The notes beneath the pieces are model-generated. The model was not told the origin of the DNA and searched no databases. It saw only the letters and a program-made list of their open reading frames with translations. Position numbers and translations under genes: made by a program. Shown in pieces: positions 17,305-25,900 of a DNA stretch of 64,000 nucleotides (within the stretch, counting starts at the first letter, position 1; the number at the start of each line of letters is the position of its first letter). The stretch comes from JAIQFR01 sp041494445 (GTDB lineage Bacteria > Acidobacteriota > Polarisedimenticolia > Polarisedimenticolales > JAIQFR01), in contig JBGQAU010000002.1 in the NCBI GenBank assembly GCA_041494445.1, positions 1 through 64,000 on the forward strand, given 5' to 3'.

Positions 17305-17656
17305 CAGGATTGCAGACGTCTGCACACCCGAAACGAGGGCCCAGGATGGCTCAGGATCGACGCTCGCGAGGTGGGCAGTACGATCGGACGTCCCATTCTG
17401 TCGAGCCCCGCCGGCGGGCGGCGGAGGGAGGGGACGTGCGAGCGAGAAGGCGCTTGACGTGGGGCCAGGTGGGGAGTAAGTTCTCCTCGAAAACGGCCCC
17501 GCACCCGGTAGGAGCCGGGCGCGGGACCTGACCCGAAACGGTGAGGTTAACACCGATGCGGGCTGCGCGAATCGTACCAGACTCCTCCAACAGCGCGAAG
17601 CCCCCGCGATGCCTCCTCGCCGTCCATCTGCGCCCACGCGGCGCGAGGAGGATCCG
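17305..17656 (+). other. Intergenic leader region with promoter and hairpin, no gene
   Basis: 352 bp without a convincing ORF. It holds a 12-bp palindrome GCAGACGTCTGC just after the giant gene, the promoter at 17454-17482, and a strong hairpin at 17498-17525 (11-bp arms CCCGCACCCGG and CCGGGCGCGGG, one mismatch, six-base loop). The hairpin lies in the inferred 5' leader of the small-gene/integrase operon and could attenuate or stabilise it. Confidence 0.55.
17454..17482 (+). promoter_or_regulatory. Sigma70-type promoter for small-gene/integrase operon
   Basis: TTGACG and TAAGTT are separated by exactly 17 bases. It is the best -35/-10 pair in the element and lies upstream of five same-strand, closely spaced genes ending in the integrase. 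Confidence 0.6.
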
Positions 17657-17926
17657 ATGCCGAAGAAGACGTCCATCCTGAAGCAGGCTCCCCAACCGAC
17701 TCCGGAGCAGCACCTCGCCGGGTGCGCCGAGAACCTGGCCTACTCCGCGAACATCCTCCTGGCGGGGGCCCAGCTGTTCGGCACGATCGTGGACCGGGCG
17801 CGGGACTGCAAGGATCGAGAGACCGCCGACGCCATGATCGAGTTCCAGAGGTGCGGTTTCGACGCGGCGGCCATCAGGGTTGGCGAGGACCTGGACGAAT
17901 ACCAGAAGGCCCTGGCGGAGGCGTGA
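17657..17926 (+). CDS. Small hypothetical protein
   Basis: 89 residues from ATG 17657, chosen for the GCGAGGAGG site; an upstream in-frame ATG at 17609 lacks one. The protein is helical (LAYSANILLAGAQLFGTIVD) with three cysteines, no domain recognised. It opens the leader-proximal operon and its stop is two bases before the next start. Confidence 0.6.
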   Translation: MPKKTSILKQAPQPTPEQHLAGCAENLAYSANILLAGAQLFGTIVDRARDCKDRETADAMIEFQRCGFDAAAIRVGEDLDEYQKALAEA

Positions 17927-17928
17927 CG

Positions 17929-18186
17929 ATGGGAGACCTCATCAGGTTCCCGGAGCGAAAGACCCCGCGCCACCGAACTGCGGAGGAGCGAACCAACGCG
18001 ACCTTTGACGCGATCGGACCGCCAGCCTGCGTCGTGTGTCCGATCCTCGCAACATGCAAGACCCTTTGTGCAGGAATGCTGGAGTGGGCGAGACGGTCCG
18101 ACGCGATCGAGGAGGCAGCGGAGGCGGCCGCAGCGCAACCGCGGCGCCCACGACGGTCCACGAATCCGGAAGGGAAGGGGGCATAA
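17929..18186 (+). CDS. Small Cys4 protein A
   Basis: 85 residues, starting MGDLIRFPERKT. It contains C-x2-C-x5-C-x3-C (CVVCPILATCKTLC), which could bind zinc or an iron-sulfur cluster, followed by a helix and a basic tail ending NPEGKGA. The spacing and the start and end of the protein are shared with the next gene, so the two are tandem paralogues. Function unknown; the compact metal-binding pattern suggests a regulator or an anti-host or anti-phage factor, but nothing in the sequence decides this. Confidence 0.65.
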   Translation: MGDLIRFPERKTPRHRTAEERTNATFDAIGPPACVVCPILATCKTLCAGMLEWARRSDAIEEAAEAAAAQPRRPRRSTNPEGKGA

Positions 18187-18188
18187 CC

Positions 18189-18404
18189 ATGGGAACCGTG
18201 ATTCCTTTTCCTGTGAAGACCGCGGCGCCCGTCGAAACCCTGGCCGAGGCGGGCTGGCGCTGCCTTCTGTGTCCGACCGCGAAAGACTGCCAGGAGTTCT
18301 GCCCCCCGGTCCACGAAGCGATGGTCATTCATACGCGAGCGGAAGCCCGGCGCGAGGTGATGCGGCCGCGACCGCCGGAGGATCCGGAAGGGAAGGGGGC
18401 ATAA
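18189..18404 (+). CDS. Small Cys4 protein B, paralogue of A
   Basis: 71 residues, starting MGTVIPFPVKTA, with the same C-x2-C-x5-C-x3-C pattern (CLLCPTAKDCQEFC) and the same tail DPEGKGA. The DNA coding the tail and preceding each start is repeated (TCCGGAAGGGAAGGGGGCAT), so one sequence serves as C-terminal codons and as the ribosome binding site of the following gene. The copies have diverged in the centre while the four cysteines are kept, indicating selection on the metal site. Confidence 0.68.
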   Translation: MGTVIPFPVKTAAPVETLAEAGWRCLLCPTAKDCQEFCPPVHEAMVIHTRAEARREVMRPRPPEDPEGKGA

Positions 18405-18405
18405 C

Positions 18406-18651
18406 GTGAACCGCAAACTCGACCCCGTCTACCTGACAGAGGCGGAATTGGCCAGGCGGTGGTGTGCGTCGCGATCAACGATTCAGCGGCTCGCTCGCGC
18501 AGGTCAGCTTCCGCACTTCATCCGGCCGGCGCCGCCCGGCGGCCAGCCCCGCCGGCTTTACCGAATCGCTGATATCGAGGCGCTCGAGGCCGACGGCTAC
18601 CAGGACGCCGCGGCATTGGCGTTCCGGGCGCCGAGGAAGGGAAGGGGGTGA
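18406..18651 (+). CDS. Helix-turn-helix (excisionase/AlpA-like) protein
   Basis: 81 residues, GTG start after GGAAGGGAAGGGGG. It has one HTH_17-type domain: LTEAELARRWCASRSTIQRL, then a wing RRLYRIADIEALEADG. It ends two bases before the integrase ATG, an arrangement typical of an integrase-coupled excisionase or regulator. It resembles the protein at 5764-5967 in fold but not closely in sequence. Confidence 0.75.
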   Translation: MNRKLDPVYLTEAELARRWCASRSTIQRLARAGQLPHFIRPAPPGGQPRRLYRIADIEALEADGYQDAAALAFRAPRKGRG

Positions 18652-18652
18652 C

Positions 18653-19780
18653 ATGGCCGTCTACAGTCGAGGGGAACAGTGCTGGATCGACTTCTACTAT
18701 GCGGGCAAGCGGTACAGGCGACCCGCGGGCACGAACGGGAAGGAGGCTCGGAAGGCGCTCGACCGGATCAAGGGAGATATCGCGTCCGGCGACTTCGATC
18801 CCGCGGACCTCGATCCACAGCCGGAGGAGCTCGGTGTGCTCTTCGAGAAGGCGCTCGACCTGTACATCGAGCACCGCGAGGCGCAGGGGAAGCAGCGGGC
18901 CTCGTATCTCTACCTGGACCGCCTGTGGCGCGAGGTGCTCAAGGGCCGGCCCGTCCGGGAGATCACGTCGGAGGAGATCGAGATGCACCTCTCGACGTGG
19001 GGCGAGGACCGAGACTGGGCACCGGCGACCAGGAACTCGACACTCATGCAGCTCTCCGGCTTCCTCTCGTACTGCTATGGCCGGCGGTGGATTGAGAGTC
19101 ACCCGACCGAGAAAGGGCGCGTGCCACTCCTGGCCGTGGACAACTGCCGCGAGCGGTGGCTTACTCTCGCGGAAATCGAGACGCTCATCGAGAAGGCGCC
19201 GGAGTACATGAAGCCGATGATCCGCTTCGCGTGCTGCACGGCGATGCGCCTCGGCGAAATCTGCACCTTGACCCGCGCCTCGTACCAGAAGGCCGAGGAC
19301 GGGAAGCCCTACCTCGTGACCGAGCGGACCAAGAACGGCGAACGCCTCGTGTGGCCCCTGGAGGGATGGGCGAAAGAGTACGTCGAGGCCCGCGTCGATG
19401 ATCTGCCGTTCCCGGGGTCGCACCTGTTCGCCGGGCCGGATGGCGAGGCCGCGAGGGAGGGGATACTCCGCGGCTTCCAGGCCGTCGTCGAGGCGGCCGG
19501 CTTCGAGTACGGGCGCACCCGGCAGGGGATCACGTTCCATTCCCTGCGGAGGACGGCCGCGACCCTGGCCCTCAACGCCGGAGTCCCGGAGCACGTCGTG
19601 CAGAAACTCGGGAACTGGAAGGACCGCGGGATGGTCGCGTTGTACGCGAGGGTCTCGGACGTGACGCTCCGAGATGCCGCGGGAAAGCTCGCGGGGCTCA
19701 TCGGCGGTAGTCACAAGGTGGTCACAATCGACCGAGAGGCGCGCGAAGCTGGCGCCGCGAGGATCGGCGCAAGTGCTTGA
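18653..19780 (+). CDS. int: Tyrosine recombinase (integrase) of the tRNA-Leu element
   Basis: 375 residues from ATG 18653. The N-terminus (MAVYSRGEQCWIDFYYAGKR) is an arm-type DNA-binding domain, residues of about 55-165 are the core-binding SAM-like domain, and the rest is the catalytic domain. Visible catalytic residues are Arg in CTAMRLGE, Lys in TKNGER, His-x-x-Arg in FHSLRR, Trp in LGNWKD replacing the second His, and the nucleophile Tyr in ALYARV. It sits 9 bases from attR and should catalyse integration at the tRNA-Leu 3' end. All active-site residues are present, so the enzyme is probably functional. Confidence 0.95.
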   Translation: MAVYSRGEQCWIDFYYAGKRYRRPAGTNGKEARKALDRIKGDIASGDFDPADLDPQPEELGVLFEKALDLYIEHREAQGKQRASYLYLDRLWREVLKGRPVREITSEEIEMHLSTWGEDRDWAPATRNSTLMQLSGFLSYCYGRRWIESHPTEKGRVPLLAVDNCRERWLTLAEIETLIEKAPEYMKPMIRFACCTAMRLGEICTLTRASYQKAEDGKPYLVTERTKNGERLVWPLEGWAKEYVEARVDDLPFPGSHLFAGPDGEAAREGILRGFQAVVEAAGFEYGRTRQGITFHSLRRTAATLALNAGVPEHVVQKLGNWKDRGMVALYARVSDVTLRDAAGKLAGLIGGSHKVVTIDREAREAGAARIGASA

Positions 19781-19788
19781 TTCTCTTA

Positions 19789-19844
19789 TGGTGCCGAAGG
19801 CCGGACTCGAACCGGCACGGGCTTAGGCCCACTAGATCCTGAAT
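19789..19844 (-). repeat. attR: 56-bp repeat within intact tRNA-Leu
   Basis: Exact copy of 4847-4902, forming the 3' part of the functional tRNA-Leu gene. Together with attL it defines the element ends. Confidence 0.95.
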
Positions 19845-19876
19845 CTAGCGCGTCTACCAAATTCCGCCACTTCGGC
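19789..19876 (-). tRNA. tRNA-Leu (anticodon CAG)
   Basis: 88 bases including an encoded CCA. The acceptor stem pairs GCCGAAG with CTTCGGC. The D arm contains TTGGTAGACGC, the anticodon stem CTAGA/TCTAG encloses the loop TTCAGGA (anticodon CAG), there is a short variable arm of the class II type, and the T arm is GCCGGTTCGAGTCCGGC. The 3' part is the attachment site used by the element to its left. Confidence 0.95.
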
Positions 19877-19983
19877 GAACCGTGCGGCGATAAACTACCA
19901 ACCCCGGGACGCCCGTGTCAACAAGAAGCGCGCCGGCGCGATCGCCCGCGCGTGAGCCGATGCTCCGGGAAAAGCGAGGTTTC

Positions 19984-22242
19984 ATGCCGCACGACAGGCC
20001 GGCGGTCCCCGATCGGGAGACCGTGGAGAAGGCCGTCCTCGACCATCTCCGCGAGCCCGGGTACCGGCCCGCGTCCCTCCGCGAGATCATCGACTGGCTC
20101 CACGTGCCCCGCAAGGACCGGCCGGCCTACCGGGGCGCGGTGCGGGCCCTCCTGGTCTCCGGGCGGGTCGTTCACGTCGAGGGGCGGAAGCTCGCGGCCG
20201 TCGAGGAACGCACCGCCCGCGGCCGGATCCACGTCCACCCGCGAGGCTTCGGGTTCGTCCGCACCGACGACCCGGGGAAGGACGTGTTCATCCCGCCCCG
20301 GCGCCTCGGCGGCGCGCACCACGGCGATTCGGTGGAGGTGAGGATCCTCGGAACCGACCGCGAGGGGAGGCCCGAGGGCGAGGTCACCGACGTCGTGGAT
20401 CGCAGGGGACGGCGCGTTCAGGGGCTCTTCCGGGCCCGCGACCGCGGAGGTCTCGTCCAGCCGTTCGACCCGTCGGCGCCGTCCGACATCTCGATCCCGG
20501 GATCGTTCCGGATGGACGCCGAGGACGGTGACGCGGTGGAGGTCCTGGTCCTGCGGCCCGGCGCCGCCGGCGCGCCGTCCGAGGGAAAGGTGGTCGAGGT
20601 CTTCGGCCGATTGGGCGACCCGGGCGTGGACACGATGGTGGTCGCGCGCCGCCACGAGCTCAGGACCGAGTTTCCCGAGGACGTTCTCGCGGCGGCGCGG
20701 CGGCTGCCGGACGCGGTCCCGGCCGCGGAGGCGGCGCACCGGGAGCGGTTCGACGATCCCGCTCCGGTGACGATCGACGGGGAGACCGCGCGGGATTTCG
20801 ACGACGCGATCGCGGTGGTCGCGCTGCCGGGCGGCGGGTTCCGGCTCTTCGTTCACATCGCGGACGTGGCGTTCTTCGTCCGGCCGGGGGACACACTCGA
20901 CGTCGAGGCGAGGGAGCGGGGCACGAGCGTCTACTTTCCCGACCGGGTGTTCCCGATGTTCCCCGAGAAGCTGTCGAACGATCTCTGCTCGCTCCGCCCC
21001 GGCGAGGACCGGCTGGTCCAGTCGGCGGTCCTCGACCTCAACCCGCGCGGGGAGGTGCGGGACGTCCGCTTCGCCGACGGGGTGATACGGTCGGCGGCGC
21101 GCCTCACGTACACGCAGGTGGCCGCGGTCCTCGACGGGAACGAGCCTGCCGCGCGGATTCCGAAGCGGGTCGCGGCGATGCTAGAGACCGCCGACCGGCT
21201 GCGGGACCTCCTGGAGCGGCGTCGCGCCGCGCGGGGCAGCATCGACTTCGACCTCCCCGAGCCGCGGATTCTCCTCGACGTCGAGGGGGCGATGACCGGC
21301 ATCGCGATCGAGCCCCGGAACCGCGCCCACCGGATGATCGAGGAGTTCATGCTCCTGGCCAACGAGGCGGTGGCCGGGCACCTCGACGGCGAGGGAGCGC
21401 CGTGCCTCTACCGGATCCACGAGGCGCCCGACCCGACGAAGATCGAGGCGCTGGCGGAGTTCGCCGCGACGTTCGGTCTGGTCCTGGCGTGGGACCCGGA
21501 GGCGGTGAAGCCCCGCGACATCCGGCGCCTCGTGGAGGCCGCGGAGGGGCGGCCCGAGCAGGCGCTCGTGAGCCAGGTCGCGCTCCGCTCGATGAAGCAG
21601 GCGCGGTACAGCCCGGAGAACGCGGGCCACTTCGGCCTCGCCGCACCCGTGTACGCCCACTTCACCTCGCCGATCCGCCGCTACCCGGACCTGACGCTCC
21701 ACCGGATGCTCCGCGCGTTCCGGCGCGGCGACGGGGGGCGCCTCGCGCTCCTCGCCGACGGGCTCGGGGAGCTGGCGGACTCCTGCTCGCGTCTGGAGCG
21801 CGAGGCCGAGGCCGCGGAGCGCGAGCTTCTCGAGTGGAAGAAGGTCGCGTTCATGAAGGGGAAGGAGGGGCAGGCGTTTGCCGGGATCGTCACCGGGATC
21901 GCCCGGTTCGGCCTCTTCGTGCAGATCCTGGAGACGCTGGCCGAGGGGCTCCTGCGCGTCGAGGGGCTCGGGGACGAGCGGTTCGAGTTCGTGGAGAAGA
22001 GGATGGAGTTTCGCGGCGAGCGCACCGGCGCGACGTACCGGCTGGGAGACACGCTCTCGGTCGTCGTGGACCGGGTGGACCCCGTGCTGAGACGACTCGA
22101 TCTCTCCCTTCCGCCCGGGAGCCGGGCGCCCGGGGAGCGGAGCGGCGGGAGGCGTCGCAATCTGCGGGCGGCTTCGCCGCACGGGCGGGAGAGGCGCGGG
22201 CCGGGCGGCAAGGGCAAGGGGGGCGGCGGGAGGCGGCGGTGA
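19984..22242 (+). CDS. rnr: Ribonuclease R
   Basis: 752 residues from ATG 19984 (GCGAGG upstream); in-frame starts at 19915 and 19960 are alternatives. Domains: an N-terminal winged helix (residues 1-65), a cold-shock OB fold (RGRIHVHPRGFGFVRTDD), the RNB exonuclease domain with the metal-binding ETARDFDDAIAV signature, an S1 domain near 635-715, and a basic tail rich in Gly, Lys and Arg. It degrades structured RNA 3' to 5' in the cytoplasm, including rRNA and tmRNA-tagged messages. It overlaps the archease start by GTGA, suggesting coupled translation of two RNA-metabolism genes. Confidence 0.93.
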   Translation: MPHDRPAVPDRETVEKAVLDHLREPGYRPASLREIIDWLHVPRKDRPAYRGAVRALLVSGRVVHVEGRKLAAVEERTARGRIHVHPRGFGFVRTDDPGKDVFIPPRRLGGAHHGDSVEVRILGTDREGRPEGEVTDVVDRRGRRVQGLFRARDRGGLVQPFDPSAPSDISIPGSFRMDAEDGDAVEVLVLRPGAAGAPSEGKVVEVFGRLGDPGVDTMVVARRHELRTEFPEDVLAAARRLPDAVPAAEAAHRERFDDPAPVTIDGETARDFDDAIAVVALPGGGFRLFVHIADVAFFVRPGDTLDVEARERGTSVYFPDRVFPMFPEKLSNDLCSLRPGEDRLVQSAVLDLNPRGEVRDVRFADGVIRSAARLTYTQVAAVLDGNEPAARIPKRVAAMLETADRLRDLLERRRAARGSIDFDLPEPRILLDVEGAMTGIAIEPRNRAHRMIEEFMLLANEAVAGHLDGEGAPCLYRIHEAPDPTKIEALAEFAATFGLVLAWDPEAVKPRDIRRLVEAAEGRPEQALVSQVALRSMKQARYSPENAGHFGLAAPVYAHFTSPIRRYPDLTLHRMLRAFRRGDGGRLALLADGLGELADSCSRLEREAEAAERELLEWKKVAFMKGKEGQAFAGIVTGIARFGLFVQILETLAEGLLRVEGLGDERFEFVEKRMEFRGERTGATYRLGDTLSVVVDRVDPVLRRLDLSLPPGSRAPGERSGGRRRNLRAASPHGRERRGPGGKGKGGGGRRR

Positions 22243-22670
22243 GCGGCGAGGTCCCCTGGTACCGCCTGATCGACCACTCGGGGGACATCGCGATGCTGGT
22301 GCGCGCGGCGACGCTCCCCGCGCTCTACGACGCGGCGGCGCGGGCGCTGTTCGACGTGATCCTCGACGTCCGGACCGTCGAGCCGCGGGAGCGGCTCGAC
22401 ATCGGCGTCGAGGGCGCCGTGGATGCGGAAGACCTGCTGGTGCGCTTCCTGTCGGAGCTGCTGTTCCTGCACGACTCGCGCGGCTGGCTCTTCCGTGGCG
22501 CCGAGATCCTCGACATGGGTCCCGATCGCCTGCACGCCTCGGCGATCGGGGAGCCTTTCGATCCCGCCCGCCACGCGATCCAGCGGGAGATCAAGGCGGT
22601 GACGTACCACCACCTCTTGCTGTCCGAGGACGCGGAGGGGTGGTCGGCGCGCCTCGTGCTGGATCTTTAG
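22239..22670 (+). CDS. Archease family protein
   Basis: 143 residues, GTG start inside the rnr stop (GTGA). It begins with the family pattern YRLIDHSGDIAMLVRAATLP, in which the His-Ser/Thr-Gly-Asp residues bind metal, and ends EIKAVTYHHLLLSEDAEGW with the second conserved acidic/His cluster and a C-terminal Leu-Asp-Leu. Archease activates the RNA ligase RtcB by promoting guanylation and multiple turnover. An rtcB gene lies 14 kb away at 36360-37808, so the pair is present though not adjacent. The usual family length of about 140 is matched. Confidence 0.9.
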   Translation: MSGEVPWYRLIDHSGDIAMLVRAATLPALYDAAARALFDVILDVRTVEPRERLDIGVEGAVDAEDLLVRFLSELLFLHDSRGWLFRGAEILDMGPDRLHASAIGEPFDPARHAIQREIKAVTYHHLLLSEDAEGWSARLVLDL

Positions 22671-22936
22671 ACGCAAATGGGTTCAAATCCATGACGCATA
22701 TGCAGTATAGTAGACTCGTATTGTCGTCAAATTCCCCAGTGACCTTGTGCGAATAGTCGCAGCGCTTCCCGCTACCGCCACCGCCGAGACGTTGGCAGCA
22801 TGAAAGTTGACGAATTCTGCAACATCCGGAGCGGCAATAGGGTCCGAGGCGGGGGGCGAGCCGCCGTCGAAGGAGCGCACGGTTTTTGCACATCGGCCGT
22901 CTCTGGCGGGATAACTCTGGGAGGAGGCCAAAGAGC

Positions 22937-25900
22937 ATGTACGTAAGAAAGGGAACGCTTCTCATGAAAACTCTTGTTAAGGGTGCGCTCGCGCTCGTCG
23001 TTCCCCTGCTGCTGGCCGGGGGGACTTCCTGGGCGGTCCCGCAGTATCTCGATGACGGAGCCTTGCAGAACGCTCAGGGAGGATGGAACCTGCCGGCGCA
23101 GGGCAGCTGCCCCGAGGCGAGCAGCGCGCTGACCCGGCCGGATTGCCTGGCGGTGCGGCTCACGTCGTATACCACGAGGGGGACCTGCGTGCCGACGGGC
23201 AACATCACCCGCAGCTGGAGCACGGGCGTCTGCAACGACACGGCTCACAACGCGGACCTGGCCACCTGCGAGAACACGTTACCTCTGGGCAGCCGGAAGT
23301 TCAGTGCCGGGAGCCCGAATGTCTGCGCCATCGTGATGAAGGGCGACGACAGGAACAAGGCCGTGTGTACGGCCGTGTACGGGGGCACCTGGGTCACGGC
23401 GGGAGCCTGCATCCCGGCCTGGGTGATGCCCGATCGAACCCAGTACACGCCGAACCTCTTCTCCGGCGCGCTTTCGGGCCCCTCCGGCCCGGGAGACCAG
23501 TGCCTCCGCTGCCACAACAGCGTCACCGAGTACAACGGTCCGAGGGTCAGGGACGTCGAGTGGTTCCTGCGGACCGGCCACAAGAACATGGCCAGGAAAG
23601 TGACGCCGGCCGCGGCTGGAGCGGGCCTGCCGTGGGCGGGCCCGGCCTACGCGTGCAGTCTGCCGGGCTTCAACGACATGACGAGCTGCGAGCTGCACGG
23701 CGGGACCTGGGATGCGGCACTGGTCACCTATCCTTCCGACGACAGCGCCGACCCGATCGATTGGCCGAACGGCAAGATCGGCTTCTGCAGCAATACGGCT
23801 TACAAGACGCAGGCGACGTGCGTCGCCGCCGCCGGGACGTGGACCTGGTACACCCTGAAGTGGATCTATGGCGACTGGCTCAGCTCGCTGCCCAGGGCGA
23901 TCTTCGCCGCGCCTCCCAGCTTCGGGAACGCGTCCTCGCCGAATACCTGCGTCGATCCGAGATCCGGGCTTTGCAGCCTCTCCCAGTACATCACCCAGGC
24001 GACCTGCGAAGCCAATGCCGGCGTCTGGACTTCGAATGGCACCCAGGCGGGGTGCGAAACCAATAACGGCGCGGGCAGCTGGGTGGCGAAGCCGGGCGCC
24101 TCGTACTCCTGCGGGCGGTGCCACACCACCGGCTGGACCAGCGATTCCGTGGTCAACATCGCGAAGGAGCCCGAGAAGTCGTTTTCCGGCATCGTTTGGA
24201 GTCGGCTGGGCGCTCCCACCGACGGCAAAGTGGACACCGCAGGGGCCGTCGCCGGCGATCCCAACAAGTCCTCCTCGTGGGACGTCTGGGGCATCAGCTG
24301 CACCCGTTGCCACAACTCCGTGGTCGAGAACACGAGCGGAGTTTGCACTCCCCCCGGCACCGCCGCGGTGCAGTCGAGCCTCGTGACGCAGGCCCTCTGC
24401 GAGGCTGCCGGAGGCACGTGGAGCGCGGGCCCGCCCTATGCGGCGCCTGTCGGATTGTCGAGCCATCACAACGCGATGACGTCGGCCGACGCCTCCAGCG
24501 GAGGCTACTGCAGCGACATGACGCTCGGCAGCCTGACCAAGGAGCAGTGCGAATTCAAGGGCGGCACCTGGTACGCCGTGAATTGCAGCGATCCGGTCTG
24601 GCCGTCGGCGCGACAGTGCCTGGACACCAGCGGCTGCAGCAATCACCTTTCGGTGTTCACCACGTCGGCGCTCTGCACGGGCGGCGTGTGCAGCGCCAAC
24701 ACCAGCTCGGCGACCTACGCGACGCCGGCAGATTGCGCGACGAACGGGGGCTTCTGGTACGAGCCCGGGACGTGCAGCAACCCGTTCTACTTCTCACAGG
24801 CCACGTGCACCGCCGCCGGCGGAGCCTGGGCGGCCAACACGTGGAACGCGAAGACCCCCGGAACCTGGAACGCCTCGTCGTGCAGCATCGGGGGCGGCAC
24901 GTGCACGGCTCCGCAGTACGTCACCAGCGGCGACTGCACGGGTCACAGCGGAACGTGGAGCAGCAGCGGCAGCGGCTCCTGCTCGTTCCCCGCGTACACC
25001 ACGCCGTCGGACTGCCAGTCGCATTCCGGCGCGTGGTCCGCCACCTGGAGCGACAACCTCCAGTGCATGGACGCGGGGGTCTGCAGTGACGTAACGAAGA
25101 CGAACCAGATCGCGTGTCTGGCGGTGACTGGAAACACCTGGACCAACGGCAAATGGACCGGCACCAGGACCCGGCGAGGCCAGATGATCACGTCGGTCTG
25201 CATGAACTGCCACCGGCAGGAGACGGGCGGCAAGCCGTACGACAACGCCAGCGCCAACCCGGGGACGGAGGCCACGGTCAATCCGGGACTCTATCTCAAG
25301 GCCGGGGCCGCCCACGGGACGTTCTCGTTCGTGAGCCACCCGCACGGCAACCAGTTCCTGAACAGCCCGCACGGGCAGTTCACCGGCACCTTCAACCAGA
25401 TCGGAACCGCGACCTACGGCAACGGCTACGGCAGCTACTTCCAGAATGACGGCGAGGCGGCCAACACCGGCAACGGCTGCACCGGCTGCCACGACGTGCA
25501 CAAGAGCGTGGTGGAAGAAGCCTTCGAGCCGGCCCCCGGCCAAGAAGGCGCGATCAAGGAGGAGTGCACGGCCTGCCACAAGAAGAATCTGGCCGGGCTG
25601 CTGCACCCCGGCGGCGTGGGCACGCCGCTCGAGGAGATGGAGTCCGAGCCTGCCGACGCGTGCGTGAGCTGTCACATGCCCGACGGCATGCACCTCTACC
25701 GGATCAAGGCGGATGCCGGGTACACCACGTTCCCGACGGCCGCGATCACGGCCACCACCGCGGCCCAGTGCACGGCCGCCGGCGGCACCTGGTCCAGCTC
25801 GAGCAGCAGCTGCACCGTCAACGCCAACATCTCGCCGGACGGCTCGTTCACGCGGGCGGTCTGGGTGGACATGGACCACGCGTGCGGCCAGTGCCACGGC

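Larger units (their letters stand above)
4847..19844 (+). mobile_element. tRNA-Leu-integrated element, phage-remnant or satellite-like, 15 kb
   Basis: Bounded by the perfect 56-bp direct repeat, with a tyrosine integrase next to the tRNA side. All recognised genes are on the plus strand. Order: unknown gene, excisionase-like HTH, small gene, initiator-like gene with internal iterons, unknown basic protein, coiled-coil protein, small protein, scaffold-like protein, two large virion-ejection-like proteins, three small proteins, HTH protein, integrase. Terminase, portal, major capsid, tail, holin and lysin genes are not seen. Confidence 0.88.

Noticed and set aside
18653..19780. Integrase of the tRNA-Leu element as the missing integron integrase
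   Set aside because: It lacks features expected of IntI, is next to a 56-bp tRNA att site, and has a phage-type N-terminal arm-binding domain.
22683..22931. Minus-strand 82-codon frame upstream of the octaheme cytochrome
   Set aside because: No ribosome binding site or recognisable domain; the region is better explained as the promoter and leader of the cytochrome gene.
22671..22936. Possible c-di-GMP (GEMM) riboswitch, suggested by GACGCAAA near 22672
   Set aside because: The second conserved half and the P1 pairing are absent, and the match overlaps the archease stop codon region.
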